This document shows, piece after piece, positions 5,839-12,687 of a stretch of DNA of 14,230 bases; positions within the stretch are counted from its first letter, which is position 1; each line of letters begins with the position of its first letter. Under the pieces are notes generated by a model. The model saw only the letters and a program-made list of their open reading frames with translations, searched no databases and had not been told where the DNA came from. The stretch is from Desulfuromonadaceae bacterium (GTDB lineage: Bacteria > Desulfobacterota > Desulfuromonadia > Desulfuromonadales > Geopsychrobacteraceae): assembly GCA_016744555.1 (NCBI GenBank), contig JADGED010000047.1, positions 1-14,230 on the forward strand. Direction: 5' to 3'. The position numbers and the translations under genes are program-made.

Positions 5839-7254
5839 ATGGAAAAATATGATTACGACATTCTTACAATAGGTGTAGGCCCTGCAGGGATGGTCGTTTC
5901 TGCAATGGGTACAGCGATGGGGCTAAAAGTTTGCGCCATTGAAAAGAATAAGCTCGGTGGCGAATGTATGAATGTTGGATGTATTCCTAGCAAGGCATTG
6001 TTACGGATGGCTAAAATTCGTCATTCTGCAACCAAGTATACTGACTTTGACTTGGAAGAGATGCCATTGCCAAAAGTTAACAGTCCGTTTCCAAATATTC
6101 AGGAAAAACTCTCATTTATTAATGATAAAAAATATGCCGTTAAGTTCGAAAAAGTAGATAAAATCCTCAAGCAGGGTGCGGCCAGCTTTGTCGATTCACA
6201 TACTGTTGCAGTAGGTGATCGCAAAATTAGTGCTAAAAGAATTTTTATTTGCACCGGAACCAGCCCTTCAAAGCCACCAATTCCCGGTCTAGATACTATC
6301 GATAATGTTTTGACTAACGAAAACTTGTTTAACCTAGAGTCTATTCCAGAGAGCATGTTGATAATCGGTGGTGGGGCTATTGGTTCGGAAATGGCCCAAG
6401 CCTTTTCCCGCTTAGGCTGTAAAACAACCATTGTTCAAATGGATTCTCACCTTCTCCCATTTGCAGACCAGTTTGCCGGTGAGGAATTGGAGGCAGCATT
6501 TAAGAAAGAGGGGATTGAGGTTTACAACGGTCGTTCCATCGAAAAGCTTGAATCTAAAGATGGGCGTGTTGTTTTGAAGACCAAAGAGGGGGAAATTCTT
6601 GAAGCCGAAAAGTTATTGATGGCTGCTGGACGTGTCCCTACCTTGTCAGGATTAGACCTTGAAAAGGCTGGAGTTAATTATACTACTAGAGGTATTCCAG
6701 TAAACGGTAATTTAGAAACAAATATCAGCCACATATATGCTGTTGGTGATTGCAATAGTAATTACTTGTTTTCTCATTCTGCGATGCATCAGGGGATGAT
6801 TGCGCTGATGAACATAATGCGTCCGTGGCCATTTAAAAGGGACTTTCGAAAATATGTGGTGCCGTGGACAGTGTTTACTGAACCGCAGGTTTCATCTGTA
6901 GGAATGCAAGAGTCGGAGTTGATTAAGGCTGGAATAAAGTACGACGTTATTGAATCTAAGCATGCTGATTATGGTGCAGCTATTGCCGAGCAAGTAACTA
7001 CTGGTGCGGTTCGGGTATATGCTAGCAAAATGGGCAAAATTTATGGTGTTTCTATTATTGGTGAAGGTTCAGCAGATATGATAAATGAGTGGGGGCTAGC
7101 AATTCAAAAAAATATTCGTTTGGCCGATATTATGTTATTGCAGCACTCTTTCCCGAGTATGTCGTTTATGAACAAGTCTATCGGTGAAAGTTGGATGATG
7201 AATATTTTGAAAAATCCATGGATGAAGAAAATGACGGGCTTTATGTTGCGCTAA
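5839..7254 (+). CDS. pyridine nucleotide-disulfide oxidoreductase, Lpd/MerA-like, atypical C-terminus
   Basis: A 471-residue class I flavoprotein disulfide reductase. It has an N-terminal FAD site GVGPAGMVVSAMG (res 12-24), a redox disulfide Cys43/Cys48 in GGECMNVGCIPSKALL, an NAD(P) site IIGGGAIGSE (175-184), a second FAD motif YAVGDC (300-305) and a C-terminal dimerisation domain starting near VPWTVFTEPQVSSVG. In lipoamide dehydrogenase the C-terminal HP..xE motif supplies the catalytic His-Glu pair. Here the matching stretch HSFPSMSF puts Phe438 and Phe443 at those places, closer to the FP of mercuric reductase. It also lacks the C-terminal Cys pair of MerA and the N-terminal metal-binding domain. 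No pyruvate or 2-oxoacid dehydrogenase genes are nearby. I therefore see a redox-active flavoenzyme of unknown substrate rather than Lpd. The tail (451-471) is rich in Trp, Met and Lys. GGGGA lies 6 bases before the ATG; it has its own promoter and terminator. Confidence 0.88.
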   Translation: MEKYDYDILTIGVGPAGMVVSAMGTAMGLKVCAIEKNKLGGECMNVGCIPSKALLRMAKIRHSATKYTDFDLEEMPLPKVNSPFPNIQEKLSFINDKKYAVKFEKVDKILKQGAASFVDSHTVAVGDRKISAKRIFICTGTSPSKPPIPGLDTIDNVLTNENLFNLESIPESMLIIGGGAIGSEMAQAFSRLGCKTTIVQMDSHLLPFADQFAGEELEAAFKKEGIEVYNGRSIEKLESKDGRVVLKTKEGEILEAEKLLMAAGRVPTLSGLDLEKAGVNYTTRGIPVNGNLETNISHIYAVGDCNSNYLFSHSAMHQGMIALMNIMRPWPFKRDFRKYVVPWTVFTEPQVSSVGMQESELIKAGIKYDVIESKHADYGAAIAEQVTTGAVRVYASKMGKIYGVSIIGEGSADMINEWGLAIQKNIRLADIMLLQHSFPSMSFMNKSIGESWMMNILKNPWMKKMTGFMLR

Positions 7255-7278
7255 GAAAGCTTATCTTTGGTTGTTTAG

Positions 7279-7310
7279 ACGGCGGACTGGAGTTTCAGTC
7301 CGCCGTTTTT
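7279..7310 (+). terminator. rho-independent terminator after the oxidoreductase gene
   Basis: An 11-base-pair perfect stem (7279-7289 with 7296-7306) with a 6-base loop ends in TTTTT (7306-7310). It is GC-rich and strong. There is no T-run on the opposite strand, so it should not stop the converging - strand transcript efficiently. Confidence 0.93.
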
Positions 7311-7335
7311 AAATGGCTTGTATTTGGTTGTTCCT

Positions 7336-8928
7336 TTATTCCGTCGCAGATAATAGTTTTGATCTTTCAACTAAACGCACGAATTCAGCTCGGGTTTCGT
7401 TAGAGTCCAAGCCTTTTGCTTGACGTGCGGTGTTGATGATCCAGTCCCAAGTTATACTCCCTTTGTGTTCAGACCCTCTAAGTTGCATTCCCCATGCTGC
7501 TACAGAACTGGCAAAGCGTTGGTTTTCTGAAGCGTTATTAAAAGATATCGGCGAAGCAATAATCGTCGTTGAAAGAAGTTCACTGGTTTCGGTGCCAGTT
7601 TTTTTATAGCGATAATTGACCAATGCTAGTTCGTTGGTTGTGGTTGCTTCTGGTGTGGTAGTGGCTTTTTGATATCTTAGTTCCCCCTCATTGCCATCGG
7701 CAGTGTCGGTGGGGATTATTTCATATAATGCAGTAACGGTATGTCCAGCACCCATATCCCCGGCATCTTTTTGATCGTTAGCAAAGTCTTCGTTTGCTAG
7801 TAGGCGATTTTCATAGCCTATTAGGCGGTATGATTTAACCTTTGATGGATTAAACTCAACTTGTAACTTGACATCTTTAGCTACTGTAAACATGGTTCCG
7901 CCAATTTGATCAACCAGCACTTTTTTCGCTTCTAGTATGTTGTCAATGTAGGAATAGTTGCCATTACCATGATCTGCTAATGCCTCTGCAGTAACATCGT
8001 CATAATTCAGCATGCCAAAACCTAGAATGGTTAGTGATATCCCCGCATCACGTTTTTTTTCGATTAATCGAACTAATGCATCTTCGCTGGTTTGACCGAC
8101 ATTAAAGTCCCCATCAGTTGCTAATATAATTCTATTGTTTCCACCGTTGATAAGGTGCCTTTCTGCTAGTTGATATGCTAACTCTATACCTTCTCCTCCA
8201 GCAGTTGATCCACCAGCTTCGAGCTTGTCGAGCGCACTTTCTATCACCTGTCTATTTTTTGCCGAAGTTGGTTCAAGAATAACTCCAGCTGCTCCTGCAT
8301 AAACAACAATGGAAATTTTATCTTTTTTATCCATCTGTGCCACTAGTAATTTTAGTGAGTTTTTTACCAGTTTAAGATCAGCAGACATTGAACCAGAAAC
8401 ATCAAGTAAAAAAACTAGGTTTGACTGTACTGCATTGCTAACATCTATTGTCTTTGCCTGTAGACCTAGGTGTAGTAGTTGGTGGGAGGGATTCCAGGGG
8501 CAGTAGGTTAGTTCTTGGTAAAATGCCACTGGATTGTCACCATCAGGGGACGGATAGTCATAGTTGAAGTAGTTGATTAGTTCTTCAATTCGGACCGCAC
8601 CGGGTTGCGGGAACTGGTCGTGTCGTAACATACGACGAACGTTGGAGTATGACGCCGTATCGACATCAATGGAAAACGTTGATAATGGAGAGGTAAGTGC
8701 GCTCTTAAACCCATTTTCTTTTATATATTTATAGTTCTCTGTGTTTATCTGTGGCGCTCCTGTAATAAGACGCATGTGCTGCATAGGGGCTGCAACTGAG
8801 GTTGAGATCATTGAGACATCTGTTTCTGTAGTTGGATGCGGTGTAACTACTTTGCCCCGACAAGCGGCGAGGCTAAGCATAGTAGTAAAAGTTAAGCCAA
8901 TAACGATAAAGCTTTTAAGTTTGGTCAT
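7336..8928 (-). CDS. YfbK-type von Willebrand factor A domain lipoprotein
   Basis: Predicted envelope lipoprotein of 530 residues, of a type often annotated 'Ca-activated chloride channel' but of unknown function (E. coli YfbK is the best-known relative). The signal peptide has lipobox LAAC with Cys23. The N-terminal conserved region FSIDVDTASYSNVRRML (res 85-101) and RIEELINYFNYDYP (113-126) is typical of this family. The VWA domain starts near 170 and has a complete metal-dependent adhesion site: DVSGS (Asp176, Ser178, Ser180), a Thr in GGSTAGGEGI (Thr242) and Asp272 in ATDGDFN. The C-terminal third, with ITWDWIINTARQ and RAEFVRLVERSKLL near the end, matches the DUF3520-like tail. The linker 420-432 is rich in Thr. 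GGAGG (8935-8939 on the complementary strand) lies 6 bases from the ATG. It is downstream of tgt in the same direction, 73 bases apart, so may be read through. Intact metal site suggests protein-ligand binding; the partner is unknown. Confidence 0.93.
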   Translation of the reverse strand: MTKLKSFIVIGLTFTTMLSLAACRGKVVTPHPTTETDVSMISTSVAAPMQHMRLITGAPQINTENYKYIKENGFKSALTSPLSTFSIDVDTASYSNVRRMLRHDQFPQPGAVRIEELINYFNYDYPSPDGDNPVAFYQELTYCPWNPSHQLLHLGLQAKTIDVSNAVQSNLVFLLDVSGSMSADLKLVKNSLKLLVAQMDKKDKISIVVYAGAAGVILEPTSAKNRQVIESALDKLEAGGSTAGGEGIELAYQLAERHLINGGNNRIILATDGDFNVGQTSEDALVRLIEKKRDAGISLTILGFGMLNYDDVTAEALADHGNGNYSYIDNILEAKKVLVDQIGGTMFTVAKDVKLQVEFNPSKVKSYRLIGYENRLLANEDFANDQKDAGDMGAGHTVTALYEIIPTDTADGNEGELRYQKATTTPEATTTNELALVNYRYKKTGTETSELLSTTIIASPISFNNASENQRFASSVAAWGMQLRGSEHKGSITWDWIINTARQAKGLDSNETRAEFVRLVERSKLLSATE

Positions 8929-9001
8929 TTAGATCCTCCATTCCTGCACCATTTGTCTTGATGACTTTCAAGCCTTATAGGTGTGGTTCAGCAATACTAA
9001 A

Positions 9002-10114
9002 TTATTTTTTCCCTGATAAGTATTCACCAAGAAAGTCTTGCTTAAATGCGAGAAAGTCTCCAGCTTCAATAGCTGTTCGTGCTTCAGCAACCATGTTTAG
9101 GTAAAAACTGACGTTGTGGATAGCCGCAAGAGTTGCCGATAATATTTCGTTGGCATTGTACAGATGGTGCAGGTAAGCCCGAGAAAAGTTACGGCAACAA
9201 TAGCAGTCGCATGATGGATCGACAGGAAAGAAATCACGGCGGAAATTGCGATTGGTCAGCCGGATTTTCCCACGGCGAGTGAATAGGGTAGCGCTACGGG
9301 CATAACGAGTAGGGATGACACAGTCGAACATATCCATGCCCCTCTCAATTGATTCGAGAATGTCTTCTGGTAGACCGACCCCCATTAAATATCGGGGCTT
9401 ATCTTTGGGCATAAATGGTTCGGTGTAATCGACTACTTTCTTCAGTAGTTCAAGTCCTTCACCAACACTGACGCCGCCAATGGCGTAACCGGGAAAATCC
9501 ATCGCGGTTAGTGCATCTGCACATTCACGGCGCAGGTCGTCATAAACTCCACCCTGGATAATGCCAAAAAGGGCCTGATCTTTTCTGCCATGATGTTTTA
9601 AGCAGTTTTCTGCCCAGCGGATAGTTTTTTTTATCGATTTAGCAGCGTAGTCATGGGTCGTTGGATAAGGGATGCATTCATCGAAGGCCATAATGATATC
9701 TGCACCCAAATCATTTTCAATTTTTATTGCTTCTTTAGGCCCAAGAAAAATTTCTTCACCGGAGAGCTCGTGGCGAAAGTGGACGCCATCCTCGCCAATC
9801 CGTTTTTTAGGTAAGGAAAAAACTTGGAACCCACCGCTATCTGTTAGGATAGGTTTGTCCCAGTTCATAAATTTGTGTAACCCTCCGGCCTTTTTAACTA
9901 ATCCTTCACCAGGTTTTAGGTGGAGATGATAAGTATTTGAAAGGATAATTTGTGCTCCAGTATCTTCAACTTGTGCCGGAGTCATGGCTTTAAGTGCACC
10001 ATGGGTCCCGACGGGCATAAAAATAGGAGTTTCTATGGTTCCGTGTGGAGTTTCGAGGCTACCGCGACGAGCGCGGGAGTTAGGATCTTCTTTTCGTAGT
10101 GTGAACTGAAACAT
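9002..10114 (-). CDS. tgt: queuine tRNA-ribosyltransferase (tRNA-guanine transglycosylase)
   Basis: Exchanges guanine-34 in the anticodon of tRNAs for Asp, Asn, His and Tyr for the queuosine precursor preQ1. The 370 residues match bacterial Tgt. Key residues: Asp92 in TDSGGFQVFSL (the general acid/base, D102 in Zymomonas), GGVSVGE (213-219), the nucleophile Asp264 in GMDMFDCVIPTR (D280 in Zymomonas), and the zinc site Cys302, Cys304, Cys307 and His333 with the family spacing C-x-C-x2-C-x25-H. The ribosome site GGGAG reads from 10128 back to 10124, 9 bases before the ATG. The gene is divergent from the Cas6-like gene, with a 91-base shared upstream region. The usual partners queA, yajC and secDF are not adjacent. 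Identification is secure. Confidence 0.98.
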   Translation of the reverse strand: MFQFTLRKEDPNSRARRGSLETPHGTIETPIFMPVGTHGALKAMTPAQVEDTGAQIILSNTYHLHLKPGEGLVKKAGGLHKFMNWDKPILTDSGGFQVFSLPKKRIGEDGVHFRHELSGEEIFLGPKEAIKIENDLGADIIMAFDECIPYPTTHDYAAKSIKKTIRWAENCLKHHGRKDQALFGIIQGGVYDDLRRECADALTAMDFPGYAIGGVSVGEGLELLKKVVDYTEPFMPKDKPRYLMGVGLPEDILESIERGMDMFDCVIPTRYARSATLFTRRGKIRLTNRNFRRDFFPVDPSCDCYCCRNFSRAYLHHLYNANEILSATLAAIHNVSFYLNMVAEARTAIEAGDFLAFKQDFLGEYLSGKK

Positions 10115-10161
10115 TCAGTTGTTCTCCCTTGTCGCATGCATTAGGATAGTTAAGTGTAGGA

Positions 10162-10167
10162 TATAAC
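10162..10167 (+). promoter_or_regulatory. candidate -10 element for the Cas6-like gene in the divergent region
   Basis: TATAAC (5/6 match) lies 39 bases before the TTG start, but no good -35 is found 16-18 bases upstream. The 91-base gap between tgt and this gene must hold promoters for both directions; none matches consensus well. Confidence 0.2.
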
Positions 10168-10205
10168 AAAATCTTTCTTATGGTGCAATCATCTCGGAGG
10201 TTAAA

Positions 10206-11159
10206 TTGAATTATCGGGTACCATTACCTGCAGAATTGCGCCAAGTTGAATTTGTGAAATTATTTTTTCATCTTGAAATAGTTGATTCCGCTAATTTGTC
10301 TGAACTAGTGTTGTTGCAATTACGCCGGGAATTATTGCAGGCATTAAAAGCTTTTCCTTTGAGAGGTGAACATGGTTTTGCTAAAGAAATAGAGACCTTG
10401 CTAAAACCTAAGTTGTCTGATGATCCGGTTGCCAAAAAACAACATCAAAAACCGTCATCAGCTCTAATAATTGCACCAGATGTTGCCTGCTCTGGTGTTC
10501 GGTCTCTTAGCCAAAATATGAGTTTACCCGTTGTGTTTGTCGGTAACGGTATTCATGCGATTACAAGTTTTGTTAAGCTTATAAAATATTTAGGGACACA
10601 GGGATTATGTAGTGGTGTGGGAAAGTTTGTCATTCGTGAAATTGAGGCTGAAGACAGCGGTGGTGGGCGATCAATTATAGCCGTTAGCGACAGTCTTAAT
10701 GATGGATTGGCCCCGCCAATTTGCAATTTTCTCTGGTGGTTGGAGCGTCAGAAGCAATTAACCGGGGTGGTTAAAATTGAGATTTTTACCCCGCTACGGA
10801 TTTTGAGTAACGGAAAACCGTGCTTTAAGGCCGATTTTGCAAGGTTGTTCCCTTTTATCTTGCGGCGGATAACCTCAATGTTGTCAAGCCATGCTGGAGT
10901 TGAGTTGAGGATTAATTCAAGTCAATTAATAGCTAGTGCCGCAAAAATAGAAATGGTTGAAAATAGTTTGGTTTGGCAGGATTGGCGGATGTTGCAGTGC
11001 AGTTCAGGTTCCCAAGGAATTGGCGGGTTACTGGGGGATCTGACCATCACGGGAGATAAGATGGCTGAACTATTATGGATTTTACAGTTAGGAACAATGT
11101 TTAACTGTGGTAGGGGGGCAACTTATGGGGCTGGACAATATCGATTAAGTTATTGTTAA
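10206..11159 (+). CDS. stand-alone Cas6-like RAMP protein (CRISPR_Cas6 C-terminal domain type)
   Basis: The 317-residue protein resembles the 'CRISPR system precrRNA processing endoribonuclease RAMP protein Cas6' group, whose C-terminal domain is the Pfam CRISPR_Cas6 type. What I see: the block TPLRILSNGKPCFKADFARLFPFILRRI (res 195-222), then VWQDWRMLQCSSGSQGIGGLLGDLTITGD (256-284), which matches the 'W.D..R.S...G.GGL.G...L.G' pattern, and a glycine-rich end LGTMFNCGRGATYGAGQYRLS (295-315) like the RAMP G-rich loop. The N-terminal half is less conserved, with candidate catalytic His22 or His56; neither can be proven. The start is TTG at 10206 with GGAGG (10196-10200) 5 bases upstream. No CRISPR array or other cas gene is in the window. 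Downstream, 31 bases away, is a zinc-ribbon gene on the same strand. Base composition is like its neighbours, so no sign of recent transfer. RNA cleavage is inference from the family. Confidence 0.72.
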   Translation: MNYRVPLPAELRQVEFVKLFFHLEIVDSANLSELVLLQLRRELLQALKAFPLRGEHGFAKEIETLLKPKLSDDPVAKKQHQKPSSALIIAPDVACSGVRSLSQNMSLPVVFVGNGIHAITSFVKLIKYLGTQGLCSGVGKFVIREIEAEDSGGGRSIIAVSDSLNDGLAPPICNFLWWLERQKQLTGVVKIEIFTPLRILSNGKPCFKADFARLFPFILRRITSMLSSHAGVELRINSSQLIASAAKIEMVENSLVWQDWRMLQCSSGSQGIGGLLGDLTITGDKMAELLWILQLGTMFNCGRGATYGAGQYRLSYC

Positions 11160-11190
11160 GTAGGAACTTTAAATATCCTGGAGGTGTATT

Positions 11191-11469
11191 ATGACAAATG
11201 CTTGGGATGATCGTAAGAAAGCTCTAGAGAATGATTTTTTTCACAAGAAAGAGCGTGAAGCTTTTGATAATGCGAAAACTTCGGCTACAAAAAATGCTAG
11301 TTTGGGGCATTGTCCCAAGTGCGGGGAACTGCTTGAGCCGACAACTTTTCATGGGGTGCCATTGGATCAGTGTCAAGATTGTGGTGGGGTATGGTTAGGC
11401 CCCAGTGACTTTAGGAAGTTAGCTGCCAAAGACCATCGTGATTGGTTTGCGCGCTGGTTTGAAAAATAG
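11191..11469 (+). CDS. small zinc-ribbon protein (zf-TFIIB type)
   Basis: A 92-residue protein with an N-terminal charged helical segment (1-35) and a zinc ribbon: CPKC at 41-44 and CQDC at 61-64, followed by GGVWLGPSDF. The C-x2-C-x16-C-x2-C-GG(V/I)WL pattern is typical of the zf-TFIIB family of bacterial proteins of unknown function. The last residues, rich in Trp and Phe (DWFARWFEK), are amphipathic. GGAGG (11180-11184) lies 6 bases before the ATG. It is 31 bases after the Cas6-like gene and may be in one transcript with it and with the prepilin peptidase gene, which starts about 60 bases later. Function unknown; zinc binding is a confident inference. Confidence 0.87.
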   Translation: MTNAWDDRKKALENDFFHKKEREAFDNAKTSATKNASLGHCPKCGELLEPTTFHGVPLDQCQDCGGVWLGPSDFRKLAAKDHRDWFARWFEK

Positions 11470-11533
11470 CCACTGAGGTTTGGGGTTCAATTGTCGTATT
11501 TTGTAGATTTTGCTTTTTAAAAAGATGTTTATG

Positions 11534-12313
11534 ATGCCTTTTGACTATTATTTTTTTCTTGTTTCAGCATTTATTATCGGCTCCATTGTTGGTTCTTTTT
11601 TAAATGTATGTATCTATCGGATTCCGGCGGAAAAATCCATTGTTTCGCCGCCGTCCTCATGTCCACAGTGTGGTCACCGTATTCGCTGGTTTCAAAATAT
11701 TCCCATCATCAGCTATCTGTTCCTTGGTGGAAAATGTGCCTCATGCAAAGTAAAGATCTCGTTGCGTTATCCTGCCATTGAAGCGTTGACTGGATTGTTG
11801 TTTGTTTTGGTTTTGTATTTTTTCGGTTTTAGTTTGGCAACTTTAGTGTATTGGCTGTTTGTTGCCATGCTGGTGGTAATAACTTTTATTGACCTAGATC
11901 ATCAGATCATCCCTGATGTGATTAGTTTGCCTGGCATCGCTGTAGGGTTTGTGTGTTCATTTTTAATTCCCTGGCTTTCTTGGTTGGATTCACTTTTGGG
12001 GATAATTGCTGGTGGTGGCGTGTTGTTGTCCATAGCATGGCTCTATGCGTTGCTTGCTAAGCGTGATGGTATGGGTGGTGGCGATATAAAGCTTTTAGGT
12101 ATGTTGGGGGCATTTTTAGGCTGGAAAGCAGTATTTCCAATAATCTTTATATCGTCACTTGTCGGTTCTGTCGTCGGCATTCCGCTAATGCTTTTACAGA
12201 AAAAAGATTCTAAATTTGCAATCCCATTTGGACCTTTTCTCGCCTTAGCAGCAATGGTGTATTTATTTTGGGGGCAGCAACTTGTTGGCTGGTATCTTAA
12301 CTTTCTTAATTGA
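11534..12313 (+). CDS. pilD: type IV prepilin peptidase / N-methyltransferase
   Basis: Inner-membrane aspartic protease that removes the leader of type IV prepilins and type II secretion pseudopilins and methylates the new N-terminus. From ATG 11534 it has 259 residues. Seen: GSIVGSFLNVCIYRIP (res 16-31), the cytoplasmic zinc domain with paired cysteines Cys43/Cys46 and Cys68/Cys71, SLRYPAIEALTG, the first catalytic Asp region IDLDHQIIPD (119-128), and the second, GMGGGDIKLLGMLGA (179-193, Asp184), with about seven further hydrophobic segments. The start is uncertain: an in-frame TAG at 11504-11506 limits it, and TTG 11510, ATG 11525, ATG 11531 and ATG 11534 are possible, none with a good ribosome site. 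11534 best matches family N-termini. The pilM-pilN operon follows, which fits its role. Confidence 0.93.
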   Translation: MPFDYYFFLVSAFIIGSIVGSFLNVCIYRIPAEKSIVSPPSSCPQCGHRIRWFQNIPIISYLFLGGKCASCKVKISLRYPAIEALTGLLFVLVLYFFGFSLATLVYWLFVAMLVVITFIDLDHQIIPDVISLPGIAVGFVCSFLIPWLSWLDSLLGIIAGGGVLLSIAWLYALLAKRDGMGGGDIKLLGMLGAFLGWKAVFPIIFISSLVGSVVGIPLMLLQKKDSKFAIPFGPFLALAAMVYLFWGQQLVGWYLNFLN

Positions 12314-12352
12314 GACAGATTTGTTTTTTTTATTGGATTGATCTAAAACTTC

Positions 12353-12380
12353 TTGACAATAGCGATTATTGACCTATAAT
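12353..12380 (+). promoter_or_regulatory. near-perfect sigma-70 promoter upstream of the XRE gene and pilM
   Basis: TTGACA (12353-12358) and TATAAT (12375-12380) match consensus completely; the spacer is 16 bases, one short of the optimum. The start near 12387 gives a leader of about 42 bases. It is the strongest promoter in the window and probably drives XRE-pilM-pilN onward. Confidence 0.8.
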
Positions 12381-12428
12381 TAGGCACAATTTGATTAATG
12401 TTGCTGTTAAATTAAAAGGGATAGGCAG

Positions 12429-12629
12429 ATGCCGCAAAATCGTGTGAAGGAAATTAGGGAATCGTTATTGATGAGTAAGGCGGAGTTGGCGCGGAACGCA
12501 GATGTGTCGCCGCTAACGATTACACGGATTGAACGCGGTCATTCATGTCGCATGGAAACCATGCGAAAAATAATTTTAGCCCTTGGGTGCAAGCTGTCTG
12601 ATAAGGACAGGGTGTTTCCTGGAAATTGA
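12429..12629 (+). CDS. XRE-family helix-turn-helix regulator
   Basis: A 66-residue single-domain Cro/C1-type DNA-binding protein. The helix-turn-helix lies at about residues 16-37, with SKAELARNADVSPLTITRIERG giving the recognition pattern 'ELA..A.VS..TI.RIE.G'. The following helix METMRKIILALGC is the usual third part of the fold. AAGGG (12416-12420) lies 8 bases before the ATG. It has no ligand-binding or dimerisation domain and is too small to be anything but a DNA-binding unit. It is the first gene after a consensus promoter and 58 bases ahead of pilM, so it may control its own operon. The adjacent DNA shows no obvious repeated operator. The DNA target is unknown. Confidence 0.93.
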   Translation: MPQNRVKEIRESLLMSKAELARNADVSPLTITRIERGHSCRMETMRKIILALGCKLSDKDRVFPGN

Positions 12630-12687
12630 TCTTCCTGCGTAAAGGTTTAAGGTAGGGGGCTAGTACTCTAAACGGACTGGATAAGGC

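Noticed and set aside
9672..9929. + strand open stretch of 85 codons opposite tgt
   Set aside because: It is antisense to the catalytic region of tgt and has no start signal or family features.
10115..11190. CRISPR array near the Cas6-like gene
   Set aside because: No direct repeats of 20-40 bases with regular spacers are visible around the gene or anywhere in the window.
12321..12331. Run of eight T after pilD as a terminator
   Set aside because: No stable stem immediately precedes the T-run; the nearest possible hairpin lies about 40 bases upstream inside pilD.
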